NCBI GenBank assembly: GCA_963747985.1
Contig: CAVVHG010000012.1
Location: forward strand, 372,001-436,000
DNA from: JACADW01 sp963747985
GTDB lineage: Bacteria > Acidobacteriota > UBA6911
Length of the DNA stretch: 64,000 nt
Direction: 5' to 3'
Shown here: piece after piece, positions 16,675-26,364 of the stretch
Layout of the letters: each line of letters opens with the position of its first letter
Numbering within the stretch: the stretch's first letter is position 1
Translations under genes and position numbers: made by a program
The notes under the pieces: model-generated
Seen by the model: the letters and a program-made list of their open reading frames with translations, nothing else
Databases searched by the model: none
Told to the model about the DNA's origin: nothing

Positions 16675-19047
16675 TTACCGTGCCTCGCTTACGGTGATGA
16701 GGTGGTCGACAGGGACGTCGCGGATGGTCTGGGTCTCGCCGCCCGGCCAGGTTATGCTCACAGCGCTGATCTTCTCGCTCTGACCCAGCCCGAAATGGAC
16801 GCGCGGATCACTCGAAGAAGCGAACCCCACCGATGTTGACACGTGGTTCCACAAGGTCTTTCCGTCTGAGGTCTCCAGCCGGACGACCGCGCCCAGGCCA
16901 TCTCGGTTCGAGCTGCTGCCGATGAGACGGATCATCAGCCAGTGATTCGCCGTCGGTGTGACATTGCGCAGGAGTTCAGCACGGTCCGTGAGCGAAGTCA
17001 CCACGATATCCATGCGTCCGTCGTTGTCGAAGTCCGCGACGGCGGCGCCGCGATGTGCGGCCTTCCTGGCGAATGCCGGTCCTGCCTCATCGGATGCGTC
17101 GCGGAAAGTCCCGTCACCCTGGTTCAGCAGGATCGAGTTGCGCTGGCGGTACTCCCGGCTCTGCGTGAGGCTGATGTTGTCCATCACATGGCCGTTGACC
17201 GACAACAGATCCTTCCAGGAATCGTTGTTGAGGTCGACGATGGCGTTGCTCCACCCGCCGAAAGGCAGGCTCGCCACGGTGACGCGTGCCTGGTCGGAGA
17301 TATCGTCGAACCATTTGGGCATATTGCGGAAGAGAAGCCAGCCCTCGTTGGAGAGGTCCGTGATGAAAAGGTCGGGGCGACCGTCATTGTCGACGTCGCG
17401 GAAGTCGGCTCCCATGGAGGAAACGGAGTTGCCGAATTGATTGAATGCAACCGACATCTGCTCGGCTATCTGTTCGAAGGTCCCGTCCCCTTTGTTCCGG
17501 AAAAGGAAGTTCGGCTCCGTGTCGTTTGCGATGAAGATGTCGACGTGGCCGTCACCGTCGAAATCGGCGACGGCTGCCCCCATTCCCTTACCCACGTGTG
17601 CTCCGATACCGGATTTGGCGGAAACGTCGGTAAACGTACCATCCCGGTTGTTGTGAAAGAGCTGGTCAGGCAACGGAGCGTACATCCGGGGATGACAGTA
17701 GCTTCGACCGCCCGGCCGCTCGTCGCCGCAAAAAGGTTCCCGGACCGGATCCCACACACAATAGTTCACGACGAGCAGGTCAAGCCAGCCGTCCGTGTCA
17801 TAGTCCAGCCAGGCGGCGTGGATTCCCCACATCGTTCCGAACCTGGGGTCGGGTCTGTCGAGACCGGCGACAGCCGTCATGTTTGAGAAAGTCCCGTTGC
17901 GGTTGTTCCTGTAAAGGATGTTTTGCCGGACACCCACAACGAACAGGTCCGGGTATCCGTCATTGTCGAAGTCACCGGCCGACACTCCCATCATGTACCC
18001 GGAGCCCCGGACTCCGGCTCGGGCGGTCACGTCCGTGAAACTCCCGTCCCCGTTGTTGTGGTAGAGCCGGTTCCAATACGTCTCGTCGGTTTTCTCGAGG
18101 GATGGGCTCCGTGCGCCATTTGCGAAGTAGATATCAATCAGTCCGTCCCTGTCGTAGTCGAGGACGGCGACTCCCCCCGGCATTGTTTCGATCTGGTGCT
18201 TCTCGGGTGTCGGGGAGTTCTGAAGTCGGAAATCCAGTCTCGCGGCTTCGGCGATATTTTCGAAAACCGGGGCGGCGGGGGCCTCCCGGGGATGCGTGGC
18301 CTGGGAGTGGAAGGACCGGGCCCGGCGATCGATGGCTCTCTGCGCTTCCCGGGCGTTTTCGTTCCCGGGGTCGATGGCCAGCGCCCTGCGGGCCTGTACC
18401 GCAGCCTCCTCCACCCTGTTCAAACGGAGCAGGAGGATGGCAAATGAAGCGGGCGGGCCCGGCAATGGTCTGGGAAGGTGCTCGTTGTAAGCAACCGCTT
18501 TATCATAGGTCGCAACCGCCTGATCATTCAGGCCCAGGCCGGCCTGTGTATGAGCCATGGCTGTGAGCGCCAGCACATCGCCCGGATTCAGGCTCAGAGC
18601 CCTTTCGAGAGCCGGCAGGGCATCGATAAAGCGATTGTCGTCCTGGTAGAGACGGCCGAGGAGCGACCATGCTTCGGCGTCATCGGATGCCAGATCGATG
18701 GCCCTCTTCAAAACTCTCTCGGTCTCGATTCTCCGTCCGGAAGCTGCAAGCGCTCTGGCGAGCAGCACGAGGGTTCGAACGTCCTTGGGGGCGAGGTCTG
18801 AGCCGCGGCGCAGGTGAACGATCGCTCTGGAAAACTCCCCCAGCCGGAATGAGGCCAGGCCCAGCAGATACTGGACTTCGGCGTTGTCAGGTTTGCCTGC
18901 GGAAATGGTTTCGAGGACCGCGCGCCCTTCCTGGTAGCGGCCCTGCTCGATCAAGGCACGTGCGCTCTCCAATTGGCCCTGGGCACTGGCCGAGTTCAGC
19001 AGTAGGGTTACCAGCAGCACACGAAAGATGATCTGCCCTGGACGCAC
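16675..19047 (-). CDS. TPR + FG-GAP repeat + ASPIC/UnbV domain exported protein
   Basis: A 790-residue exported protein. Residues 1-23 are a signal peptide (LLLNSASAQG). Residues about 25-240 hold several TPR units (for example ALIEQGRYQEGRAVLETI and LALTAMAHTQAGLGLNDQAVATYDKAV). Residues about 280-660 hold FG-GAP/VCBS beta-propeller repeats with DxDxDG-like calcium loops (VLDYDRDGLIDIYFANG, GDFDNDGYPDLFVVG, VADFDGDGHVDIFIAND). The C-terminus is an ASPIC/UnbV domain (GLGAVVRLETSDGKTLW, FGLGQSEKISAVSITWPGG). This CRTAC1-like architecture is abundant in Acidobacteriota and often lies beside TonB receptors; the function is unproven, probably extracellular binding. GTG start with GGGAG upstream. 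It is divergent from the GntR gene. Confidence 0.92.
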   Translation of the reverse strand: MRPGQIIFRVLLVTLLLNSASAQGQLESARALIEQGRYQEGRAVLETISAGKPDNAEVQYLLGLASFRLGEFSRAIVHLRRGSDLAPKDVRTLVLLARALAASGRRIETERVLKRAIDLASDDAEAWSLLGRLYQDDNRFIDALPALERALSLNPGDVLALTAMAHTQAGLGLNDQAVATYDKAVAYNEHLPRPLPGPPASFAILLLRLNRVEEAAVQARRALAIDPGNENAREAQRAIDRRARSFHSQATHPREAPAAPVFENIAEAARLDFRLQNSPTPEKHQIETMPGGVAVLDYDRDGLIDIYFANGARSPSLEKTDETYWNRLYHNNGDGSFTDVTARAGVRGSGYMMGVSAGDFDNDGYPDLFVVGVRQNILYRNNRNGTFSNMTAVAGLDRPDPRFGTMWGIHAAWLDYDTDGWLDLLVVNYCVWDPVREPFCGDERPGGRSYCHPRMYAPLPDQLFHNNRDGTFTDVSAKSGIGAHVGKGMGAAVADFDGDGHVDIFIANDTEPNFLFRNKGDGTFEQIAEQMSVAFNQFGNSVSSMGADFRDVDNDGRPDLFITDLSNEGWLLFRNMPKWFDDISDQARVTVASLPFGGWSNAIVDLNNDSWKDLLSVNGHVMDNISLTQSREYRQRNSILLNQGDGTFRDASDEAGPAFARKAAHRGAAVADFDNDGRMDIVVTSLTDRAELLRNVTPTANHWLMIRLIGSSSNRDGLGAVVRLETSDGKTLWNHVSTSVGFASSSDPRVHFGLGQSEKISAVSITWPGGETQTIRDVPVDHLITVSEAR

Positions 19048-19154
19048 GGGATCACTCCCCGGAATCTCTCAACAAATCGTTGACGATAGTCCGCTGAAGG
19101 TCATATAAAGAAGATAGATTATAGATTATTGATGGCGTTGCCGGAGAAAGTTCC
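19048..19154. promoter_or_regulatory. divergent promoter region between UnbV protein and GntR regulator
   Basis: 107 bp separate the two divergent starts. The stretch 19100-19135 is sharply AT-rich in an otherwise GC-rich contig and contains a tandem AGATTAT-AGATTAT. It is the natural place for promoters of both genes and for autoregulatory binding by the GntR protein. No confident -35/-10 pair or palindromic GntR site was recognised. Confidence 0.4.
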
Positions 19155-19802
19155 ATGCCGATCCTCGAAGTGCCTCGATACCTGTCGAGGCCGAGCAGCG
19201 CCGCGCAGGCGCTCAAACAGGCCATCATTTCCGGAGAACTGAAATCCGGTGAGCGACTGGTCGAACTGCAGCTTGCTTCCCGATTCAAGATCGGACAGCC
19301 GACGGTCCGTGAGGCGCTCAAAGAGCTGGAGTACCAGGGCTTCGTACACAAGATCTCGAATCGGGGGACCTACGTTACGGATTTCAGTATCGCGGATTTC
19401 CGGAAGATTCACGAGGCACGCATGGCGCTGGAGCCTCTGGCGTTTGAGCGAGCCGCCTTGAACATGACGCCGGAGGCCGCTGCGGACCTCACCGCAACGG
19501 TGCGGGCGATGGCTCTCGCGGCGGCGCAAAACGACCGTGCCGCTTTTCACAGCCATGACCTCGAGTTTCACCGCAAGGTCTGGAGGCTTGCCGCTAACGA
19601 GTATATCGAGATGGCGCTCGAGCGGTTCCTTTTCGCCGTTTTCGCGTTTGTCCTGTCCCGGCAGCATAAGACCGAGTTTCTCAGCGCGGTCAGGCAGCAC
19701 AGGAAGTATCTGGCCGGGCTGGTCTCGGGCGACCCCAGGAAGGCGCGCCGGGCTTTTGTCGAAGGCACTGCAGGATTTTGGGGGAAGCACTATCGGCTTT
19801 AG
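19155..19802 (+). CDS. GntR-family transcriptional regulator, FadR/FCD subfamily
   Basis: A 215-residue regulator. The N-terminal winged helix (SAAQALKQAIISGELKSGERL, LASRFKIGQPTVREALKEL, FVHKISNRGTYV) covers residues 12-75. The FCD all-alpha ligand-binding domain covers about 85-210, with the metal/ligand residues expected around FHSHDLEFHRKVW and VRQHRKYLAGL. FCD regulators usually sense small carboxylates or sugar acids. Flanked by the divergent UnbV gene and a co-directional TonB receptor 85 bases downstream, it is a reasonable local regulator of both. ATG with GGAG seven bases upstream. Confidence 0.9.
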   Translation: MPILEVPRYLSRPSSAAQALKQAIISGELKSGERLVELQLASRFKIGQPTVREALKELEYQGFVHKISNRGTYVTDFSIADFRKIHEARMALEPLAFERAALNMTPEAAADLTATVRAMALAAAQNDRAAFHSHDLEFHRKVWRLAANEYIEMALERFLFAVFAFVLSRQHKTEFLSAVRQHRKYLAGLVSGDPRKARRAFVEGTAGFWGKHYRL

Positions 19803-19887
19803 TTGAGAAATCGCTGAAGGGCATTTTCAATCCGACAGGGTGCACCCAGGCACATCCTGTCACCCATCATTCATCGGAGCTTGTGCT

Positions 19888-22800
19888 ATGAAATGGATAA
19901 ACCCGAAATTCTTGACGACGCTCCTTTTTGCGCTGTGCATTGCGGCATCGCCGCTCATGGCCCAGCTGGATCGGGGCACCATTACTGGAAAGGTTGTGGA
20001 TCCGAGCGAGGCGGTGGTCCCGGGTGTAGAGGTTACTGCCGTGAACCTCGATACCGGCGTATCGACTCAGACGGTCACCAACGATGTCGGGCTCTACACC
20101 CTGTCGAACATCCCGATCGGCAGGTATGAGATCAAGTTCGCACTGACGGGCTTCAAGACGTTCAGCCGCACAGGTATCACAGTTACAGTGGCGCAGACCG
20201 TGCGTCTCGACGTCAAGCTCGAGACCGGACAGATCACGGAGGTTATCACTGTCACGGCAGACGCCACGCTGATGAAGACCGATACTGCTCTCGTTTCAAC
20301 CACCATCCAGAGCAGGATCGCGACAGACCTGCCGCTCTCCTTTGCCGGAGGCCGGGCGATTGAGAACTTCGCGTACGCAATTACTCCGGGAGTGGAAGGG
20401 AACAACTGGACCTCATTCATTGGGGGTGGGCAGGCATTCAGCAAGGAAGTGCTGATCGACGGCACCTCGGCGACCGCCCAGATCCAGGGACATGTGGGCG
20501 AGTCGAGCCCGACCATGGAGGCGGTGCAGGAGTTCAGCGTGCAGACGAACGGGATGTCGGCCGAATACGGCCGCACCAGCGGGGGCGTTTTCAATTTCGC
20601 CCTGAAGTCCGGCACAAACGATTTCCATGGAAGCGCCTTCTATTACGGGCGCAACGAGGCGCTCAACGCTAATACCTGGATGAACAATTGGGGCCAGTCG
20701 CAATGCGCCGATCAAGCCTGCAAGGACTATTATGACCGGCCGACCGATCGCCAGCACCTCTACGGATTCAGCGCGGGCGGCCCCGTGATCATTCCCAAGC
20801 TCTATAACGGCCGCAACAAGACTTTTGTCTTCGGGGCGTTTGAGCAGTACGAGCAGCAGAACCTGCAGCTTGACCAGAGCTATAACCAGACCGTTCCCGT
20901 CCCCGCGTTCCTCGACGGTGATTTCAGCCAGTTGCTCACCGGCAACGTTGTGGGGCAGGACGCTCTCGGGCGAGATGTATATGGCGGGCAGATTTTTGAT
21001 CCGCTGACCATGCGTCAGGTGAACGGAAAGTGGGTCTCCGATCCCTTCCCGGGCAACATAATCCCACAGAACCGCCTGAGCGCCGTCTCCTCCAAGGTGA
21101 TTGACATTTACAGGAAGAGCTACCTCCCGGAGATCCCCGGGCGGCTCACCAACAACTCGGCATTGGTACTCCACAACGACCCGTGGTTTCACCAGACGCA
21201 GTTGACTCTCAAGGCGGATGAGGTCGTCTCGGATTACATGAAATTCACCGGGTCGCTGATCTGGACCCAGCGTCCGCGCATCCTGGTCGACCAGGGAGGC
21301 GTCTGGGACCCGAACGACCCCAATAATACCGGCGGCCCATTCGCCCGTTCGCGCAAACAGGAAGTCACAAGCCGCGCAATTCGTGTGGCAAACTACTGGA
21401 CCCTGCAGCCGAACCTGATCAACACTGCGTCATTTGTCTACAACCGCTATCGCAACCCGAGCCTCTCTACCCAGGCGGACGGCGGTTGGAACCAGTATCT
21501 CGGACTGCAGGACTCAACGAGCGCCGGGCTCTTCCCCGACATCGGGTTCGGATCGGCAGTCAACGGGATTGGGGAGACCCAGATCGGCTACAGCTCTTCC
21601 GGCTTCTACGTAGGCAACACCTATATCATGGGTGACTACCTGCAATGGGTAAAGGGGCGCCACACGATGAAGTTCGGAGGCGAGTACTGGAAACAGCAGA
21701 TCAACAGCCACGGCGGCCTCGATACGCTGGGTTTCAGCTTCTCCAATACGACTACCGGCATACCGGGGGAATCGTGGGCGAATCAAATCGGCTTCGGGTT
21801 TGCCAGTTTTTATCTGGGCGAGGTGAACAACGCCAGCAAGAATGTGACTTTCGACCTCTACGGCCGGCGTGACTACTGGGATGTCTTCTTCCAGGATGAC
21901 TTCAAAGTCACGAACAGGCTGACCCTGAACCTCGGCCTCCGTTGGGAGCAGGCCCTGCCTTATCACGAGAAGTACGGCCGCTGGGCCAGCTTCAGTCCGA
22001 ATGTCCAGAACACAGCCTACAACGTCGCGGGGGCGCTGGAGTTTCTTGACGGCCCCAAAGACTCTTTTGAAACCGAAAAGGACTGGAAAGACTTCTCGCC
22101 CCGCATCGGAGCGGCATATCGCCTGACAGACAAGGCTACAATCCGCGGCTCCTATGGCATCTTCTACGTGCCGATCGGGATACAGTACTGGAATGGCGTG
22201 CCCTATGGCTTTGCCCCGGGCTATCGCGGCACGAACACCGTAACCCAGACCGGAAATCTGCCCAGGTTCAACTGGGACGAGGGCTACCCGGATAACTACC
22301 AGCCGCCGACCAAAGATGCCAACTTCCTTACATGGGGGATGGTAGCGACTGATCCGAAGGGAACTTTCCTCGGTTACAGCCACCAATACAACATCAGCTT
22401 CCAGTACGAGCTTTCGAAGGACTTGATCGTCGAAGCGACATACATGGGCAACCAGGGTAGAAGACTTCACAACGGTGCCCTGCAGCGCAACCAACCTACC
22501 CGGCAGACCTACGAGAACTCCAGCCTGAATCCGTGGGCCTGGATCTGGGATGCCCAGAGCGCAGCGGACGCGGGGGCTCCGTACCCGTATCCGGGTTTCT
22601 CCGGTTACGCCGGCTTCGCAGTCCAGCCCTATCCTCAGGTGGAGTCTGTAACATGGGGGCCGATCTACTCCGTGGGAACCCCCAAAGGTTCCTCCGGATA
22701 CAACTCGTTACAGTTCTCGCTGACACAGCGCCTGAGCAAAGGCCTCGCTGCCCAGGCGTCCTATAACTACTCGAAGGCGGTGGGTAACTCCGAAAGCGCC

Positions 22801-23466
22801 TTTGACGAGAGCTGGGATGCCGTGGGCAATATCCAGGACATGTACGATCTCTCCAAGGACGCGAAGAATGTTGTCTATTATGACCAGACTCACATTTTCA
22901 AGGGCTACCTTTCTTATCAGATGCCCTTCGGTCGGGGACGCAAGTATCTCTCCGGTTCTTCCGGTTTCGTGAATGCGCTGTTGGGCGGCTGGGATTTGAC
23001 TTGGGTCTTCCGTTACAATACCGGCTATCCCCTTGGTGTATCTACGAGTTCCTGGTATCCCGGGTGGGATGGTGCGGTTTACGCCGATTTCAACTCCGGC
23101 GCCAACTTGAACCGTCAATTCACAGGCAAGAACTTCAACCCGGGTCAGCAGAATGCGTCGGGCAACCTCTACTTCGATCCGGCGGCATTCTCCAATCCCG
23201 CGGGTCACAATCTTGGGAACGGCAGCAGGTACTACGAGGAGTTGCGGGGCTTCGGGTGGAGCCAGGAGGACTTCGGTCTGCTCAAGTACTGGCATTTCAC
23301 TGAAGCCGCCAGCCTGCAGTTCCGCTTTGAGTTCATCAATGTTTTCAACCGGCACCATTACGCCGATCCCCAGACAGGCCTGGGGAATACAACAAGCTTC
23401 GGCTATGTAACCGGGTTGCAGGGGGATCCCCGCAATATCCAGTTCGGCCTGAGATTCGGCTGGTAA
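19888..23466 (+). CDS. TonB-dependent receptor, carboxypeptidase-regulatory/Oar type
   Basis: A 1,192-residue outer-membrane receptor. Signal peptide residues 1-26 (LFALCIAASPLMAQ). A carboxypeptidase regulatory-like domain at 30-115 (GTITGKVVDPSEAVVPGVEVTA, IGRYEIKFALTGFKTFSR). Plug domain with EVLIDGTSATAQIQG and SAEYGRTSGGVFNF. Long beta-barrel with SFYLG, YLQWVKGRHTMKFGGEY and LTLNLGLRWEQ strands, ending in FGLRFGW with a terminal aromatic. The frame is open 16 codons further upstream, but GGAG precedes the ATG at 19888, where the signal peptide begins. It lies downstream of the GntR gene and is probably co-regulated with it; the substrate is unknown. Confidence 0.92.
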   Translation: MKWINPKFLTTLLFALCIAASPLMAQLDRGTITGKVVDPSEAVVPGVEVTAVNLDTGVSTQTVTNDVGLYTLSNIPIGRYEIKFALTGFKTFSRTGITVTVAQTVRLDVKLETGQITEVITVTADATLMKTDTALVSTTIQSRIATDLPLSFAGGRAIENFAYAITPGVEGNNWTSFIGGGQAFSKEVLIDGTSATAQIQGHVGESSPTMEAVQEFSVQTNGMSAEYGRTSGGVFNFALKSGTNDFHGSAFYYGRNEALNANTWMNNWGQSQCADQACKDYYDRPTDRQHLYGFSAGGPVIIPKLYNGRNKTFVFGAFEQYEQQNLQLDQSYNQTVPVPAFLDGDFSQLLTGNVVGQDALGRDVYGGQIFDPLTMRQVNGKWVSDPFPGNIIPQNRLSAVSSKVIDIYRKSYLPEIPGRLTNNSALVLHNDPWFHQTQLTLKADEVVSDYMKFTGSLIWTQRPRILVDQGGVWDPNDPNNTGGPFARSRKQEVTSRAIRVANYWTLQPNLINTASFVYNRYRNPSLSTQADGGWNQYLGLQDSTSAGLFPDIGFGSAVNGIGETQIGYSSSGFYVGNTYIMGDYLQWVKGRHTMKFGGEYWKQQINSHGGLDTLGFSFSNTTTGIPGESWANQIGFGFASFYLGEVNNASKNVTFDLYGRRDYWDVFFQDDFKVTNRLTLNLGLRWEQALPYHEKYGRWASFSPNVQNTAYNVAGALEFLDGPKDSFETEKDWKDFSPRIGAAYRLTDKATIRGSYGIFYVPIGIQYWNGVPYGFAPGYRGTNTVTQTGNLPRFNWDEGYPDNYQPPTKDANFLTWGMVATDPKGTFLGYSHQYNISFQYELSKDLIVEATYMGNQGRRLHNGALQRNQPTRQTYENSSLNPWAWIWDAQSAADAGAPYPYPGFSGYAGFAVQPYPQVESVTWGPIYSVGTPKGSSGYNSLQFSLTQRLSKGLAAQASYNYSKAVGNSESAFDESWDAVGNIQDMYDLSKDAKNVVYYDQTHIFKGYLSYQMPFGRGRKYLSGSSGFVNALLGGWDLTWVFRYNTGYPLGVSTSSWYPGWDGAVYADFNSGANLNRQFTGKNFNPGQQNASGNLYFDPAAFSNPAGHNLGNGSRYYEELRGFGWSQEDFGLLKYWHFTEAASLQFRFEFINVFNRHHYADPQTGLGNTTSFGYVTGLQGDPRNIQFGLRFGW

Positions 23467-23502
23467 GAAGAATCCAGGATCCGGGTGTCCATCCTGATCA
23501 AG

Positions 23503-23540
23503 AGGCGCGGTTGTGCTCAGCCACGCAGCCGCGCCTTTCC
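23503..23540 (+). terminator. rho-independent terminator after the second TonB receptor
   Basis: AGGCGCGG (23503-23510) pairs with CCGCGCCT (23529-23536), an 8-bp stem, followed by a short pyrimidine-rich TTTCCTCTC tract. It lies 36 bases after the receptor stop. The T-tract is modest. Confidence 0.55.
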
Positions 23541-23627
23541 TCTCTCCACTGCCTGCTGATGCGATCGATGCCGTGGCTTCGCGCTGCGGTTCCCTGAGCT
23601 GCCGGGCTGTGCTACTCTCCGGACGGT

Positions 23628-25553
23628 ATGAAGCTTTCGGCTCAGTCGGTCTGTGTATTCGCCTGCCTCTTCGGATCTATCCACGCCGCAGACAACGTAC
23701 TGCTCGTCAGTGTGGATACCCTGCGGGCCGATCGCCTGAGTTGTTATGGCTACAAGCTCAACAAGACTCCCGGGATCGACCGATGGGCTGCTGAAGGTGT
23801 CAGGTTCGAGCGGGCCTACACCGAGTATCCCCTGACCCTGCCTGCCCACTCGACCCTCCTGACAGGTACCTACCCATTCCGTCACGGCATCCGGGAGAAC
23901 GTCGGTTTTGCGCTGGGAGATGACCAACTGACGCTTGCCGAGGTCCTGAAGTCACACGGCTACGCCACCGGTGGATTCATCGGCTCCTATGTTCTTGCTT
24001 CTGACTTCGGGATCGGCCAGGGGTTTGACACCTACGATGAGAAGTTCGGCCAGGCGAGCAATAAGGTAATCTCGGCGACTTCATTGCGGCGGCCGGCCGA
24101 AAGGGTCACGGAAAGCTTCCTCGCCTGGCTGGGTGGGCACCGTTCCGTCCGGTTCTTCGCATTTGTGCACTTCTATGATCCTCACGCGCCATGCCCGAAT
24201 GGTTATGACGCGGAGGTTTCCCGGGTGGATCGCAGCATCGGCAGAATCGATGCTTACCTGCGCAAGTGGGGCCTCATCGACAAGACCCATATCGTGCTTG
24301 TGAGCGACCACGGCGAATCCCTTGGAGAACACGGCGAATCGGGGCACGGTTTCTTCCTGTATGATTCCACGCTCCACATACCCTTGGTAGTGAGACCCGC
24401 GGCTGCCTCCGCGCTGGCGCCGAAGGAATTGCCTCAGGCCGTGTCGCTCGTGGACGTCCTGCCGACGATCCTCCAGCTTGCCGGAATCACCGTGCCCTCG
24501 GCAGTGCAGGGAAGGAGCCTGATGCGGCTCATGCTGGGCAAAGAGACGGGCGATATCGGGACCTATTCCGAAACCTATGTGCCGCAGCTTCAATTTGGCT
24601 GGAGCCCGCTGCGGTGCTATCGAGTCGGACGCTACAAGATGGTCGATGCGCCTCGCGCCGAGCTCTATGATCTGGTTGCTGACCCGGCAGAGCAGGCAAA
24701 CATCTATCCCAAAGCACAGGCGCTCGCCGGCCAATACCGCGCACAGATGGCGGATTTCGTTGCCAAACACCAGTCACCGGGCGGCAATCGGTCGGCGCCC
24801 GGCCCGGTTCTGGAGGCAAGTGAGAGATTGGCAGCCCTGGGGTACGTTCGGCTTGGGATCAGCCGGATTACCGACAATTTCGGCGAAGGAGTGGATCCGA
24901 AGGATCGGATCGATGTCTTCGAAAGCTACCACCGGGTTCTGAATGAGATCGCTGACCGGAGTCTCGCGAGCGACACATTCGAACGGATCCAGGCGATCCG
25001 CAGGCATGCTCCTGAGGTGCGCGGACTTCTTTTTCTCGAGGCGCAAGCTTGCGAGGCCCTTGGCCGCCTGCAGGACGCCTATGTGAAGTACAGGGACGGG
25101 CTTCACCTGGAACCGCAGAACAACGTCGCGCGGGCTAATATGGCAAGTCTTCTAATCCGCCTGGGGCGGGTCGGCGAGGCAGAAGAAGAATTCAAAGAGG
25201 TGCTGGCAAACGACCCCTCCGACTACCGCTCGCGCAACAATCTGGCGGGTATATACGGAATGAAAGGCAACCTGGAAGCAGCACTCGGAGAGGTCAAGAA
25301 GGCGGTTGCCACGAAGCCGTCCTATGCCGCGGGCTGGCACAACCTGGGCCGCCTGTACATCCTGATGCGGAATTGGGCCGACGCGGAATCGGCGCTTCGC
25401 AGGGCTGTCAGCCTGGACAGGGAGGATGCGAGAGCGCATGTACTTCTGGCCCAGGTCTTGAAGATAGAAGGGAAGACCGCGGAATCAGAGCGTCAAATGC
25501 GCATCGCTGTCGGGTTGGATCCGAGCCTGACCGACCGGAACCCGGACAGGTAG
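23628..25553 (+). CDS. sulfatase-like hydrolase with C-terminal TPR repeats
   Basis: A 641-residue exported protein with a 20-residue signal peptide. Residues about 22-380 are an alkaline-phosphatase/sulfatase fold: VLLVSVDTLRADRLSCYG gives the first metal Asp, and VLVSDHGESLGEHGESGHG the later Asp-His site. The nucleophile position reads YPLTLPAHSTLLTG where arylsulfatases have C/S-x-P-x-R; here it is T-x-P-x-H, so formylglycine cannot form and a Thr nucleophile is likely. Residues about 440-640 hold TPR units (AYVKYRDGLHLEPQNNVARANMASLL and similar). It is therefore more likely a phosphohydrolase or other alkaline-phosphatase-superfamily enzyme than a true sulfatase. Upstream terminator, and downstream TPR lipoprotein on the same strand. 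Confidence 0.85.
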   Translation: MKLSAQSVCVFACLFGSIHAADNVLLVSVDTLRADRLSCYGYKLNKTPGIDRWAAEGVRFERAYTEYPLTLPAHSTLLTGTYPFRHGIRENVGFALGDDQLTLAEVLKSHGYATGGFIGSYVLASDFGIGQGFDTYDEKFGQASNKVISATSLRRPAERVTESFLAWLGGHRSVRFFAFVHFYDPHAPCPNGYDAEVSRVDRSIGRIDAYLRKWGLIDKTHIVLVSDHGESLGEHGESGHGFFLYDSTLHIPLVVRPAAASALAPKELPQAVSLVDVLPTILQLAGITVPSAVQGRSLMRLMLGKETGDIGTYSETYVPQLQFGWSPLRCYRVGRYKMVDAPRAELYDLVADPAEQANIYPKAQALAGQYRAQMADFVAKHQSPGGNRSAPGPVLEASERLAALGYVRLGISRITDNFGEGVDPKDRIDVFESYHRVLNEIADRSLASDTFERIQAIRRHAPEVRGLLFLEAQACEALGRLQDAYVKYRDGLHLEPQNNVARANMASLLIRLGRVGEAEEEFKEVLANDPSDYRSRNNLAGIYGMKGNLEAALGEVKKAVATKPSYAAGWHNLGRLYILMRNWADAESALRRAVSLDREDARAHVLLAQVLKIEGKTAESERQMRIAVGLDPSLTDRNPDR

Positions 25554-25621
25554 TGCGCCCGGGGTTGTCAGGCTACCCCGATGAGCGTTGCGTACTTGCA
25601 GCGTTGTGGTAAAGGTTTTAT

Positions 25622-26341
25622 ATGACCCTTCACCCTTTGTATCACCTCGTCCTCATCGTTGTCGCGGCCTGCAACTCGTCCCCGAGAGACACGGTCGTGA
25701 GCGAAGTCTCAATCGTGGAGGCTGCCGGGATCGATGCCGCCTGCCATAACAGAGCCGGCGTGGACCTCATGACCCGGTTTTTTTACAGGGAGGCAGCGGA
25801 GGAATTCCGGCAGGCTCTGGCTCAAGACCCGACCTGCAACCTGGCAAGGATCAACCTGGGGATCGCCCTTTACTACGACGCAGAGCTTGATGCTGCGCGC
25901 CAGGTATTTGAAGAGGCGCTGACCCGCGACCCCGCCAACCCCTATGCGAATTACTCCCTCGGCCTGGTCCTGAAACACAAGGGATTGACGGACGAAGCCG
26001 AGGCCTGCTTCAAACGGGTTGCCGACGCCGACCCGAAGTGCGCTGCCGCGTTCTACAACCTCGGCGTCGTTCACGCCCGACAGGGCAGATCGAAGGAGGC
26101 CGAGGCAGACTTCCGGCATGCGCTGGAATTGGATCCCAAGAATGCGGCCGCCCTGTACAATCTCGGATCCCTGCTGGTGAAACTGGGACGTCTCCAGGAA
26201 GGGCATGAGTACCTCGACAGATTCCGCGCACTTCCGCCAGGGGACGAGATCACCTCCGGGATGGGCTCCGGTCCTCAATACGGCAAAGCAGGGAAGTACG
26301 CTCTCGCCAGGGATAGCGGGAATCGGGCCCCGCAGGACTGA
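25622..26341 (+). CDS. TPR lipoprotein, possibly a truncated CRTAC1-like protein
   Basis: A 239-residue protein with a short lipoprotein signal (LVLIVVAAC, lipid-anchored Cys17). Residues about 42-215 hold five TPR units (AAEEFRQALAQDPTCNLARINLGIAL, ARQVFEEALTRDPANPYANYSLGLVL and so on). The last 35 residues (GSGPQYGKAGKYALARDSG) resemble the linker that, in longer Acidobacteriota proteins, leads from TPRs into FG-GAP/UnbV domains, but here the frame stops and the hexamer repeat begins. Truncation is an inference. It follows the sulfatase-like gene by 68 bases and may share its transcript. Confidence 0.7.
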   Translation: MTLHPLYHLVLIVVAACNSSPRDTVVSEVSIVEAAGIDAACHNRAGVDLMTRFFYREAAEEFRQALAQDPTCNLARINLGIALYYDAELDAARQVFEEALTRDPANPYANYSLGLVLKHKGLTDEAEACFKRVADADPKCAAAFYNLGVVHARQGRSKEAEADFRHALELDPKNAAALYNLGSLLVKLGRLQEGHEYLDRFRALPPGDEITSGMGSGPQYGKAGKYALARDSGNRAPQD

Positions 26342-26364
26342 ACGCCGCGAGACCGTCGCTGGCG

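Noticed and set aside
20413..23358. Several long minus-strand frames opposite the second TonB receptor
   Set aside because: Antisense shadows with Val/Leu/Arg-rich composition and no motifs.
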